NCBI RefSeq assembly: GCF_025567525.1
Contig: NZ_JAOQJY010000001.1
Span: forward strand, 124,001-188,000
Direction of reading: 5' to 3'
Length of the DNA: 64,000 nucleotides
Origin: Gallintestinimicrobium propionicum
GTDB taxonomy: Bacteria > Bacillota > Clostridia > Lachnospirales > Lachnospiraceae
A model generated the notes under the pieces. The model was given only the letters and a program-made list of their open reading frames with translations, did no database searches and had not been told where the DNA came from. The translations under genes and the position numbers were made by a program. Below, one piece after another: positions 16,632-24,262 of the stretch. The stretch's first letter is position 1; each line of letters opens with the position of its first letter.

Positions 16632-17216
16632 ATGAGAGTAATTGCGGGAGAAGCCAGAAGTCTTCCTTTGAAAACCCCTCAGGGTTTAGATACGCGGCCG
16701 ACGACGGATCGGATCAAGGAAACTCTGTTTAATATGCTCCAGCCTTATCTGCCCTGCAGCGTATTTATCGATCTGTGCAGCGGCAGCGGCGGCATCGGAA
16801 TCGAAGCGATCAGCAGGGGTGCAAGGCATGCCTATTTTGTGGAAAACGGCAGGGAGCCTGCCAAATGTATCGCGGAAAATCTTCACTTTACAAAGTTCGA
16901 AGACCGTGCGACCCTGTTAAAACAGGACGTTGTCAGTGCACTGTCCTCGATTCACGAAAAGGAAGCGGACGTGATTTTCATGGATCCGCCGTATCAGTCC
17001 GGGTTAGAAGAGCCCGTGCTGGCGGCGCTTTCCAGAATGCCGTATGTGACGGATGAGACATTGATCGTGATCGAAGCGACACTTGACCGCGACTTTTCGT
17101 TCGCCGAAGAATACGGATTTTCAATCAAAAAAGAAAAATGCTATAAGACAAATAAGCATGTATTTCTGGTAAAGGAAGAAAAAAATGAAAGCAGCAATTT
17201 ATCCGGGCAGCTTTGA
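16632..17216 (+). CDS. rsmD: 16S rRNA (guanine(966)-N2)-methyltransferase
   Basis: This 194-residue RsmD has 'MRVIAGEARSLPLKTPQG' with 'TRPTTDRIKETLFNMLQPYL' at the start, the SAM-binding loop 'FIDLCSGSGGIGIEAISRGA' (near residue 48) and the catalytic 'IFMDPPYQSG' (near 115). It methylates G966 of 16S rRNA during 30S assembly. RBS GGAGGAATTGG precedes ATG 16632. The stop overlaps the start of coaD by 32 bases; the rsmD-coaD pair is a standard Firmicute arrangement. Confidence 0.95.
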   Translation: MRVIAGEARSLPLKTPQGLDTRPTTDRIKETLFNMLQPYLPCSVFIDLCSGSGGIGIEAISRGARHAYFVENGREPAKCIAENLHFTKFEDRATLLKQDVVSALSSIHEKEADVIFMDPPYQSGLEEPVLAALSRMPYVTDETLIVIEATLDRDFSFAEEYGFSIKKEKCYKTNKHVFLVKEEKNESSNLSGQL

Positions 17217-17679
17217 CCCCGTAACCTATGGACATTTGGATATTATCCGCCGCGCCGCGTCCGTTTTTGACGAATTGACGGTCAGCGTGCTGAATAATAA
17301 AGTAAAGACTCCATTGTTTTCTGTTGAGGAACGTGTTAAAATATTAAAAGAAGCGACAAAAGATCTGCCGAACGTCAAGGTGGAATCTTTCAGCGGTCTG
17401 TTGGTTGACTATGCCGCCAGTAAGGACGTGACGGTTGTTGTGCGCGGTCTGCGCGCGATTACGGATTTCGAGTATGAATTGCAGAATGCTCAAACCAACC
17501 GGAAGCTTTCAGGAGACAAGCTGGATACGATGTTTCTTACGACCAGTCTGGAATACGCTTATCTCAGTTCTTCCAGCGTCAAGGAAATTGCCAGCTTCAA
17601 CGGAGATATTTCACAGTGCGTGCCGCCTTTTGTCGCACGGCTTGTCTATGAGAAGTTCGGACATGCCAGAGAAAACTGA
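17185..17679 (+). CDS. coaD: Phosphopantetheine adenylyltransferase
   Basis: The 164-residue protein has 'KAAIYPGSFDPVTYGHLDII', with the (H/T)xGH nucleotidyltransferase motif, 'VVVRGLRAITDFEYELQNAQ' and 'TTSLEYAYLSSSSVKEIASF'. It transfers AMP to 4'-phosphopantetheine in CoA synthesis in the cytoplasm. It overlaps rsmD, with RBS AAGGAAG inside the rsmD 3' end. The length matches the family exactly. Confidence 0.97.
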   Translation: MKAAIYPGSFDPVTYGHLDIIRRAASVFDELTVSVLNNKVKTPLFSVEERVKILKEATKDLPNVKVESFSGLLVDYAASKDVTVVVRGLRAITDFEYELQNAQTNRKLSGDKLDTMFLTTSLEYAYLSSSSVKEIASFNGDISQCVPPFVARLVYEKFGHAREN

Positions 17680-17702
17680 GCATATGCGGAAATGAGGAAA
17701 AG

Positions 17703-18308
17703 ATGAGCAGCAGAATCGAACAGCTGATTGATGAAATTGAAGAGTATATTGATAATTGTAAGTACCAGCCGCTTTCCAATTCGAAGATCATCGTAAACAA
17801 GGACGAGATCGACGATCTTTTACGCGAGCTGCGCCAGAAGACGCCGGAAGAGATTAAGCGGTATCAGAAAATTATCAGCAATAAGGAAGCGATCTTAAAC
17901 GATGCGCGCGAAAAGGCGCAGGCGCTGATCAACGAGGCGACCGAGCATACGACCGAGCTGATCAATGAGCATGAAATCATGCAGCAGGCTTATGCGCAGG
18001 CAAATGAGGTTGTACAGCTTGCAACTCGCCAGGCACAGGAGATCGTGGACAATGCAACGCTGGAAGCCAATGCGATCAAGGATTCTATCATGCAGTATAC
18101 CGACCAGAAGCTCGCCGAGGTGGAGGATATCATTGCGCATGCGGTAGAAGTTTCCCAGACCCATTACAGCAACCTGGTCAGCGACTTAAACCGGATCAAT
18201 GACGTGGTACAGACAAACCGTGCAGAGTTCCATGCGCAGAATGAAGAGCTCGGCACAGAAGAGATGGATGCAGCAGGAAACGTGGGCGATGACCTGAATG
18301 TCATGTAA
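17703..18308 (+). CDS. Coiled-coil protein (ATPase subunit H-like)
   Basis: The 201-residue, almost entirely helical protein has 'SRIEQLIDEIEEYIDNCKYQ', 'NKDEIDDLLRELRQKTPEEI', then a long heptad region with many Ala, Gln and Glu (residues about 60-180). The pattern resembles DivIVA-like or V-ATPase subunit H-like scaffold proteins, and homologues next to coaD are seen in related Lachnospiraceae. I infer a structural role near division or the envelope, but nothing is proven. RBS GAGGAAAAG precedes ATG 17703. A terminator follows (18383-18417). Confidence 0.75.
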   Translation: MSSRIEQLIDEIEEYIDNCKYQPLSNSKIIVNKDEIDDLLRELRQKTPEEIKRYQKIISNKEAILNDAREKAQALINEATEHTTELINEHEIMQQAYAQANEVVQLATRQAQEIVDNATLEANAIKDSIMQYTDQKLAEVEDIIAHAVEVSQTHYSNLVSDLNRINDVVQTNRAEFHAQNEELGTEEMDAAGNVGDDLNVM

Positions 18309-18382
18309 TCCAATCCCATCAAATATCATATGGAAACAACAGAATGCGCGCTGCGTAAAAATTCTGTTATCAAGAGAACTGG

Positions 18383-18417
18383 AAAAAAGACTTCGGCGTG
18401 CGCCGGAGTCTTTTTTT
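18383..18417 (+). terminator. Terminator of the rsmD-coaD operon
   Basis: AGACTtCGGCG/CGCCGgAGTCT forms a GC-rich stem followed by seven Ts. It runs into the palindromic repeat beginning at 18411. Confidence 0.88.
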
Positions 18418-18543
18418 ATCGTATGGGAAACTTCGTTTCCATACGATAAAAACGCTCCGCGAGGATCGCACTGCGGCGGAATGGTAGAATGTCGCTTACG
18501 CGACCCGCCGTAGGCGGAGAATCCTGCTTCGCAGGATTTCTTT
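18411..18543. repeat. ATCGTATAG palindromic repeat, copy 3
   Basis: The same unit as 11911-12055: hairpin TTATCGTATGG...CCATACGATAA, then CGCTCCGCGAGGATCGCACT, GGCGGAATGG, TCGCTTACGCGA and AATCCTGCttcGCAGGATT. Compensatory changes in the hairpin (TATAG/CTATA versus TATGG/CCATA) keep the pairing. Confidence 0.8.
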
Positions 18544-18600
18544 CTTATCGTATAGGAAACTTCGTTTCCATACGATAATAAACGCTCCGCGCGGATCCGT
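18544..18600. repeat. ATCGTATAG palindromic repeat, copy 4 (partial)
   Basis: The hairpin (18544-18580) and CGCTCCGCGCGGATC are present, but the second half of the unit is missing. The rest of 18600-18673 shows nothing. Confidence 0.75.
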
Positions 18601-18673
18601 GAGTCCTGTGCTGTATCGGCTGGCGTGCCTCATTCATCGGAGCAGTCTGTGACACACCTGTCACGTGCACCGT

Positions 18674-19651
18674 CTACACTGGAAGCACCAGATACCACGC
18701 TGCTGTCAATAACGTCAGGATCAGTTTATGAAAGATGTACGGTTTCAGCGACAGCCCGGTTTTGTGAATGCAGCTTGCAGTCTGCGCGATGCAGCACAGC
18801 CCGCCAAACGGCAGCACGATATACGCCCAGAGCCGCTCCGATGGCAGAAGCATAGACAGCCCGTTGGTGATCTCGAGCAGTGGGGACAGCGTGCGTATAA
18901 ATGCCGGATAAGCTGCCAAAAAGACTGTCGGGAACAGATTTAAGAGGTTGAAAAAGACCATATATCCGCCAAGTTGGGCGATGCCGTTCATTGCGGACAG
19001 AATTGATTCATGCAGGGCGGACAGCAGGCGGGCGGATGAAAGGAACGTACCTGTAGGGCTAGCTGGAGTGTTTGCCTGGCAGCGGACAGAAGCCGGGACA
19101 AAGACGCGACTGACACTTTGCGTCGGCAGATCGCGGTAGAGCGTGTACCGCAGCACCATTCCGTACAGAAACGGCAGCAGATACATACCAAGCCAGACCG
19201 TCAGCGGAGTACGCACCGGAAACAGCGTCAGGACATAGCCGGAAAAATAGACCGGTCCGATATTGTTTATAAAGGCGAGCAGCCAGGAAGCTTCCCGGAG
19301 GGAAATTTTCTTTTGCTGAAGGCTTTGTGCACAGACTCGCGCACCCATCGGAAATCCGCAGAAAAATCCGGTCAAGATGCAGAACAGGCAAGCGTCAGTT
19401 GTCTGGAAAACGGGCTGCAAAACGGGCGCTGCCAGGCGTGCGAGCAGGTTGGAAAAGCCGGTGGAAAGAAAGAGACCGGACAGAATCATGAACGGAAACA
19501 GAGCAGGAATCATTTTGGAGAACCAGAGTGTCAGACCGTTGGCGGCGAGCGCTCCGGCCTGCGCAGGAAAGCGCAGCAGAAACAGACACAGGATAGAAAG
19601 GGTTCCGAAAAAGAAAAAGAGAAACAGCTTTCTGCGCATTGATTCTACCAA
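18674..19651 (-). CDS. ylbJ: Sporulation integral membrane protein YlbJ
   Basis: The 325-residue polytopic protein has nucleoside-recognition (Gate) type features: 'FSKMIPALFPFMILSGLFLS', 'CILTGFFCGFPMGARVCAQS', 'WLLAFINNIGPVYFSGYVL' and a second Gate-like half starting 'ALHESILSAMNGIAQLGGYM'. About eight transmembrane helices are visible. In Bacillus ylbJ lies beside coaD (ylbI) and is needed for sporulation; here it is near coaD but on the opposite strand. The Ser/Thr/Pro-rich loop near residue 195 is longer than I would expect. The start could be the second Met (MRRKL). It is divergent from the pseudouridine synthase gene. Confidence 0.85.
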   Translation of the reverse strand: MVESMRRKLFLFFFFGTLSILCLFLLRFPAQAGALAANGLTLWFSKMIPALFPFMILSGLFLSTGFSNLLARLAAPVLQPVFQTTDACLFCILTGFFCGFPMGARVCAQSLQQKKISLREASWLLAFINNIGPVYFSGYVLTLFPVRTPLTVWLGMYLLPFLYGMVLRYTLYRDLPTQSVSRVFVPASVRCQANTPASPTGTFLSSARLLSALHESILSAMNGIAQLGGYMVFFNLLNLFPTVFLAAYPAFIRTLSPLLEITNGLSMLLPSERLWAYIVLPFGGLCCIAQTASCIHKTGLSLKPYIFHKLILTLLTAAWYLVLPV

Positions 19652-19718
19652 AGACTTTCAGAGTATAGTATACTTAACAGTATGTGGACAACAGAAAAAT
19701 TAGACCGGGAGGAACATT

Positions 19719-20423
19719 TTGATCAGACTGGACAAATATTTATGTGAAATGGAAGCCGGAACCCGAAGCGAGGTAAAGGCATTTATCAAAAAAGGACGGG
19801 TAACCGTAAACGGGGAAACCGCAAAATCACCGGAACAGAAGGTGGACGAAACAAAGGATACGGTTACGCTGGATGGACACAGCTTTTCCTATCAGAAATA
19901 TTTTTATTATATGCTGCATAAGCCGGCAGGCGTTGTGACCGCGGTGCGGGATCATCACGATCAGACGGTGCTTGACCTGCTTGTGGACGCTCCGGGAAAA
20001 GATCTTTCCCCGGTTGGACGGCTGGACAAGGACACCGAGGGGCTTTTGCTGATTACAAACGACGGGGCGCTTGCGCATAGGCTGCTTTCCCCTGTAAAGC
20101 ATGTGCCAAAGACCTATCTCGTGCATACGAAGAAGCCGGTGACGAGCCAGATGTGCGAAAAGCTGGAAGCAGGCGTTGAGATCGGGGACGAAACGCCGAC
20201 TGCGCCCGCAAAGACAAAACTGCTTTCGGATACCGACTGTGGACTGCTTCTGACGATCACAGAAGGACGGTTCCATCAGGTCAAGCGGATGCTGCTGGCA
20301 GTTGGCAACGAAGTCGTGTATTTAAAACGTCTGTCGATGGGTGCCCTCGTCCTGGATGAGACGCTTTCAAAAGGAAGCTGGCGCGCGCTGACGGAAGAAG
20401 AAAAAGCGCAGCTGGGCGTGTAA
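19719..20423 (+). CDS. rsuA: 16S rRNA pseudouridine(516) synthase-type RsuA
   Basis: The 234-residue protein has an S4 RNA-binding domain ('MIRLDKYLCEMEAGTRSEVK', 'KKGRVTVNGE') followed by the RsuA catalytic domain: 'MLHKPAGVVTAVRD', 'VGRLDKDTEGLLLITNDGAL' with the catalytic Asp, and 'TEGRFHQVKRMLLAVG'. It isomerises a uridine in 16S rRNA. The start is TTG 19719 behind GGGAGG with a six-base gap; no ATG fits. The substrate position (516) is by family analogy. It is divergent from ylbJ, with a short shared promoter region. Confidence 0.9.
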   Translation: MIRLDKYLCEMEAGTRSEVKAFIKKGRVTVNGETAKSPEQKVDETKDTVTLDGHSFSYQKYFYYMLHKPAGVVTAVRDHHDQTVLDLLVDAPGKDLSPVGRLDKDTEGLLLITNDGALAHRLLSPVKHVPKTYLVHTKKPVTSQMCEKLEAGVEIGDETPTAPAKTKLLSDTDCGLLLTITEGRFHQVKRMLLAVGNEVVYLKRLSMGALVLDETLSKGSWRALTEEEKAQLGV

Positions 20424-20435
20424 ACAGACGGAAAA

Positions 20436-20477
20436 GAGACAAATTCGACATGCGCAAAAAAACGTGCGCAGAAATGA
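20436..20477 (+). repeat. Short gene-upstream repeat, copy 2
   Basis: GACAAATTCGACATGCGC then AAAAAAACGTGCGCAGAAATGA lies eight bases before the SDR start, as in copies 1 and 3. Confidence 0.7.
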
Positions 20478-20485
20478 GGGAAACT

Positions 20486-21289
20486 ATGAATATTGTGGTG
20501 ATTACAGGTGCTTCCAGCGGAATGGGACGGGAATTTGCCATGCAGCTGGATCGGGGACTGCATTCCGTGGACGAGTTCTGGCTGATCGCAAGACGCGGAA
20601 GCCGGTTAAAGGAAATCGCTTCCGGCATGCAGCATACCGTAAAGATTTTGCCGCTTGATTTGACAAACGAAGCGGATATGACAGTGCTGACAGAGAGCCT
20701 TGCGGAAGAAAAACCGGTTGTGCGCATGCTCATCAACTGCGCCGGATATGGCATGATGGGAGATTTTACGGCGGTTCCGATCAAAGAACAGACCGGCGAA
20801 GTAGATTTAAACTGTCGGGCGCTTCTGGAAGTAACCTATGGGTGTCTGCCCTATATGCGGGCCAAGAGCCGGATCATTCAGCTGGCGAGCAGTGCGGCAT
20901 TTTTGCCCCAGCCGGGATTTTCCGTCTACGCGGCGACAAAATCGTTCGTTTTGAGCTTTTCCAAGGCGCTTCGGGCAGAGCTGAAGGAACGTCAGATTTA
21001 TGTGACGGCGGTTTGCCCTGGGCCGGTTAAAACAGAATTTTTCGAAGTGGCGGAGCACTATGCATCCACGCTTGCGATGAAACAGTATACGATGGTGGAG
21101 GCAGATCGGGTGGTCAAGGATGCGCTGCGCGCCAGCAGCAAAAACCGTCCGATGTCCGTCTGCAGTCTGCCGATTCAGGCGTTCTGGGCGATGACACGGC
21201 TGCTGCCGCAGGATCCGGTCATCTGTCTGGTACAGAAAATGAGAGAGAAAGGAACCGAAGTCATTGAAGAAGAAAAAGAATCAGAATAA
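20486..21289 (+). CDS. Short-chain dehydrogenase/reductase
   Basis: The 267-residue classical SDR has the dinucleotide motif 'VVITGASSGMGREFA' (TGxxxGxG), 'LINCAGYGMMG' (NAG-type), the catalytic Ser in 'IIQLASSAAFLPQPG' and 'YAATKSF' (YxxxK), then 'AVCPGPVKTEF'. It acts on an unknown alcohol or ketone with NAD(P). ATG 20486 follows GAGGG; an in-frame ATG at 20450 lies inside the short repeat and is rejected. A C-terminal hydrophobic stretch ('AFWAMTRLLPQDPVICLV') may associate with the membrane. The 3' end overlaps the next gene. Confidence 0.9.
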   Translation: MNIVVITGASSGMGREFAMQLDRGLHSVDEFWLIARRGSRLKEIASGMQHTVKILPLDLTNEADMTVLTESLAEEKPVVRMLINCAGYGMMGDFTAVPIKEQTGEVDLNCRALLEVTYGCLPYMRAKSRIIQLASSAAFLPQPGFSVYAATKSFVLSFSKALRAELKERQIYVTAVCPGPVKTEFFEVAEHYASTLAMKQYTMVEADRVVKDALRASSKNRPMSVCSLPIQAFWAMTRLLPQDPVICLVQKMREKGTEVIEEEKESE

Positions 21290-21857
21290 AGGGCAGAAGG
21301 GATACCTTGCCTGGAACAAAAAAATGTCCATCTGCAAAACGCTTGTGCTGTTTGCCATTTCTTTTGCAGTATACGCAATGGGCATCTGGTCGACCGGTTC
21401 CAACCAGAACCTTTTGACGATCGTTGCGGTGCTTGGCTGTCTTCCGGCGTGCAGGAGCGCGGCAAACCTGATCGCCCTGCTTCGCTGTCATGAAATTTCC
21501 GAATCGGATTACCGCAAAATCTCTGCAAAAATCAGGACAGCGGAAAGCCTTACCGATCTGGAATTTACCAGCTACGAACGTACTTATCAGGTACAGCATA
21601 TGGCATTATCCGGGGTGGAGCTGATCGGCTATATGGCGGATCCATTCGCAGACATAAAGGGCTGTGAGAAGCATCTGGAGGGTATGTTTATGCGCAATCA
21701 GCTTTCGGAGGTACATATCCGGATTTTTAAAGAGCTGCCGAAGTATTTAAATCGGCTGGACGAGCTGGAAAAGGCATCCGCTGCGGGCGATAACACGGAA
21801 GAAGAAACGGAGCGGACAGCGCGGATCAAAGCACTTTTATTTGCGATCAGTCTATAA
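21264..21857 (+). CDS. Membrane protein of unknown function
   Basis: The 197-residue protein starts with a strongly basic segment (KKKKNQNKGQKG), then has two transmembrane helices ('TLVLFAISFAVYAMGIW' and 'LLTIVAVLGCLPACRSAANL'). A cytoplasmic domain of about 120 residues, rich in Glu and Leu, contains 'ADPFADIKGCEKHLEGMF'. I recognise no named family, though the pattern recurs next to SDR and pseudouridine synthase genes in Lachnospiraceae as far as I recall. The start is TTG 21264 (26-base overlap with the SDR gene); ATG 21324 is an alternative. Confidence 0.65.
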   Translation: MKKKKNQNKGQKGYLAWNKKMSICKTLVLFAISFAVYAMGIWSTGSNQNLLTIVAVLGCLPACRSAANLIALLRCHEISESDYRKISAKIRTAESLTDLEFTSYERTYQVQHMALSGVELIGYMADPFADIKGCEKHLEGMFMRNQLSEVHIRIFKELPKYLNRLDELEKASAAGDNTEEETERTARIKALLFAISL

Positions 21858-21869
21858 GGAGAAAAGCGG

Positions 21870-22868
21870 ATGCGTGCAGTAACGATCGGGCAAAATGAAG
21901 CCGGACAACGGCTGGACAAATTTTTAAATAAATATATGAAGGAAGCCGGAGTCAGCTTTTTTTACAAGATGATGCGCAAAAAAAATATTGTTCTGAACGG
22001 GAAAAAATGCACCGGAAAGGAAATTCTTTTAATCGGTGATGAGGTAAAGCTGTTTCTGGCAGAGGAAACGCTGGAAAAGTTCGGGGCACCTCCTGCAGAC
22101 TACAGCGCGCAAAAAAAGGCGTCTGTGGCGGAAACAAAAGAATATCTTCTGGCATTTGAGAAACTGAAAAATATTCGCATTTTATATGAGGACGAAGATA
22201 TTCTGGCGTTGGATAAACCGGCTGGCGTACTTTCCCAGAAGGCGTCTGTGGCGGATTTTTCTGCAAACGAATGGTTGATCGGATATTTGTTGTCTCAAAA
22301 AAAATTGACCGCCGAAGCGCTGGCGACCTTCCATCCGTCGGTGTGCAACCGTCTGGATCGAAACACGAGCGGACTGCTGTTATGCGGCAAAAGCCTTTTG
22401 GGAACGCAGAAACTCACAGGGCTGATCCGGAACCGGCAGATTCATAAGGATTATCGGCTCTTTTTGCTCGGGGAAGTAAAGGAAAAACAGATTTTGACCG
22501 GTTATCTTTTGAAGGATACGAAAAAAAATCAGGTTAAAATTTTAACAAAGCCTGCGGAGGGCGCGGACGAAATCAAAACAGGGATCGAACCCCTCGCCTG
22601 CCTGGAGCTTCCCGGCATTGGGACGGTTACTTATGCCCAGGCAGAGTTGTTTACCGGCAAGACGCACCAGATCCGCGCACATTTTGCTTGGGCAGGGCAT
22701 CCTTTGCTGGGCGACCCGAAATACGGAAACGAAGCAGTCAATCGAACCCTGAAGCAAACCTACGGAATCGGCAGGCAGCTGTTGCATGCATGGCAGATCC
22801 GCCAGAAGGACGCTGCCTCTGGCATTTTACCGACAGGCGGCATCACTTGTCCGCTGCCGGAGGATTTT
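21870..22868 (+). CDS. RluA family pseudouridine synthase, 3' end in assembly gap
   Basis: An N-terminal S4 domain ('GQRLDKFLNKYMKEAG', 'RKKNIVLNGKK') precedes the RluA catalytic domain: 'ILYEDEDILALDKPAGVLSQ', 'VCNRLDRNTSGLLLCGKS' with the catalytic Asp, 'KDYRLFLLGEV', 'FTGKTHQIRAHFAWAGHPLL' and 'GDPKYGN'. It is of the RluC/D type that modifies 23S rRNA. At least 333 residues are visible; the stop lies in the run of Ns. RBS AAGGAGAAAAG precedes ATG 21870. Two pseudouridine synthases within 2 kb (this and the RsuA type) are unrelated in subfamily. Confidence 0.9.
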
Positions 22869-23127
22869 NNNNNNNNNNNNNNNNNNNNNNNNNNNNNNNN
22901 NNNNNNNNNNNNNNNNNNNNNNNNNNNNNNNNNNNNNNNNNNNNNNNNNNNNNNNNNNNNNNNNNNNNNNNNNNNNNNNNNNNNNNNNNNNNNNNNNNNN
23001 NNNNNNNNNNNNNNNNNNNNNNNNNNNNNNNNNNNNNNNNNNNNNNNNNNNNNNNNNNNNNNNNNNNNNNNNNNNNNNNNNNNNNNNNNNNNNNNNNNNN
23101 NNNNNNNNNNNNNNNNNNNNNNNNNNN
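22869..23127. other. Assembly gap (259 Ns)
   Basis: A run of Ns between the RluA-family gene and recU hides the stop of the first and any promoter of the second. The real length is unknown. Confidence 0.99.
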
Positions 23128-23128
23128 C

Positions 23129-23668
23129 ATGGCAACCTGGAACTCAAGAGGACTGCGGGGATCAACACTGGAGGATCTGATCAACCGCACGAATGAAAAA
23201 TATCTGGAAAGTAATCTGGCATTGATCCAGAAGATCCCGACCCCGATTACGCCGATCAAAATCGACAAGGAGCACAGGCACATCACGCTGGCATATTTTG
23301 ACCAGAAAAGTACGGTAGACTATATCGGAGTTGTACAGGGCATTCCGGTCTGCTTCGATGCAAAGGAATGTGCCCAGGATACCTTTGCCCTGCAAAACAT
23401 TCACAGGCATCAGGTAGCGTTTATGGATCGGTTTGAAAAACAGAAGGGTATTGCTTTTTTTCTGATCTACTATTCGCATCGGGAACAGTTTTACTATCTC
23501 CCCTACGCACATTTGCGCTATTTCTGGAATCGGGCGCAGGAGGGCGGGCGCAAAAGTTTCCGGTTGGACGAATTAAACCCGGAGTATTTCCTGCCGAAAA
23601 AAAACGGTGTTCTTGTTCCGTATCTTGATCTTTTGCAAAAGGACTTGGAGGATCGGCCGGAGAGCTAG
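23129..23668 (+). CDS. recU: Holliday junction resolvase RecU
   Basis: The 179-residue protein has the RecU pattern: 'NSRGLRGSTLEDLINRTNEKY', an N-terminal Arg-rich turn, 'IPTPITPIKI', the nuclease core 'STVDYIGVVQGIPVCFDAKE' (Asp and E-x-K type) and 'DTFALQNIHRHQVAFM', with 'RYFWNRAQEGGRKSFRLDEL' near the end. RecU resolves four-way junctions in Gram-positive recombination and segregation. ATG 23129 begins directly after the gap; the RBS is hidden in the Ns, but the position agrees with family N-termini. The stop is followed by the Nudix gene with a good RBS. Confidence 0.88.
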   Translation: MATWNSRGLRGSTLEDLINRTNEKYLESNLALIQKIPTPITPIKIDKEHRHITLAYFDQKSTVDYIGVVQGIPVCFDAKECAQDTFALQNIHRHQVAFMDRFEKQKGIAFFLIYYSHREQFYYLPYAHLRYFWNRAQEGGRKSFRLDELNPEYFLPKKNGVLVPYLDLLQKDLEDRPES

Positions 23669-23678
23669 GAGGAATGAT

Positions 23679-24191
23679 ATGAACAGAGAAGAAAGAAATT
23701 CCCTGATCGGGACAATGACGACGCTGTGTTATCTGGAAAAAGACGACAGCTATCTGATGCTGCATCGTGTCAAAAAAAAGAATGACGTCAATCAGGACAA
23801 ATGGATCGGTGTCGGTGGACATGCACTCGCCTATGAAAGTCCGGAGGACTGCCTGCTTCGGGAAGTAAAGGAAGAAACCGGTCTGACACTGACCTCCTAT
23901 CGGTTTCGAGGAATCGTAACGTTTGCGTTAAAGGATGTGGAAACGCAGTACATGTGCCTGTATACAGCAGATGGCTGGGAGGGGACCCTGGATTATAACT
24001 GCCCGGAGGGTGATTTGGAATGGGTTTTGATAAAAGAGCTGGAAAGCTTAAATCTGTGGGAAGGTGACCGCGTATTTTTTCAGCTTTTGCAGGAAAACCG
24101 TCCGTTTTTTTCCCTGAAACTGGAATATGACAGCGACGAGCTGATAAAATGTGTGCTGGACGGCAAAGAACTTGAGTTGACAGCATTTTAA
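23679..24191 (+). CDS. Nudix hydrolase (8-oxo-dGTP diphosphatase type)
   Basis: The 170-residue protein has a complete Nudix box (GHALAYESPEDCLLREVKEE, then TGL) near residue 45. It begins 'RNSLIGTMTTLCYLEKDD', then 'WIGVGGHALAYESP', and the pattern of a MutT/NUDT1-like enzyme. It would hydrolyse oxidised or other nucleoside triphosphates. ATG 23679 follows AGGAGGAATG; an upstream in-frame ATG at 23607 lies inside recU and is rejected. It probably shares a transcript with recU. Confidence 0.9.
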   Translation: MNREERNSLIGTMTTLCYLEKDDSYLMLHRVKKKNDVNQDKWIGVGGHALAYESPEDCLLREVKEETGLTLTSYRFRGIVTFALKDVETQYMCLYTADGWEGTLDYNCPEGDLEWVLIKELESLNLWEGDRVFFQLLQENRPFFSLKLEYDSDELIKCVLDGKELELTAF

Positions 24192-24262
24192 AAATCTGAT
24201 ATTCTATACAGGATTTCATATGCTAATACGGTAGCATGATAAAGTGCAAAGGAGATCCAACG

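Noticed and set aside
20450..20485. SDR start at 20450
   Set aside because: This ATG lies inside the short repeat and has no RBS; ATG 20486 gives the usual SDR N-terminus.
24192..24262. T-box or other riboswitch before hisZ
   Set aside because: Only 71 bases with a six-bp stem; no T-box motif (AGGGUGGNACCGCG) is present.
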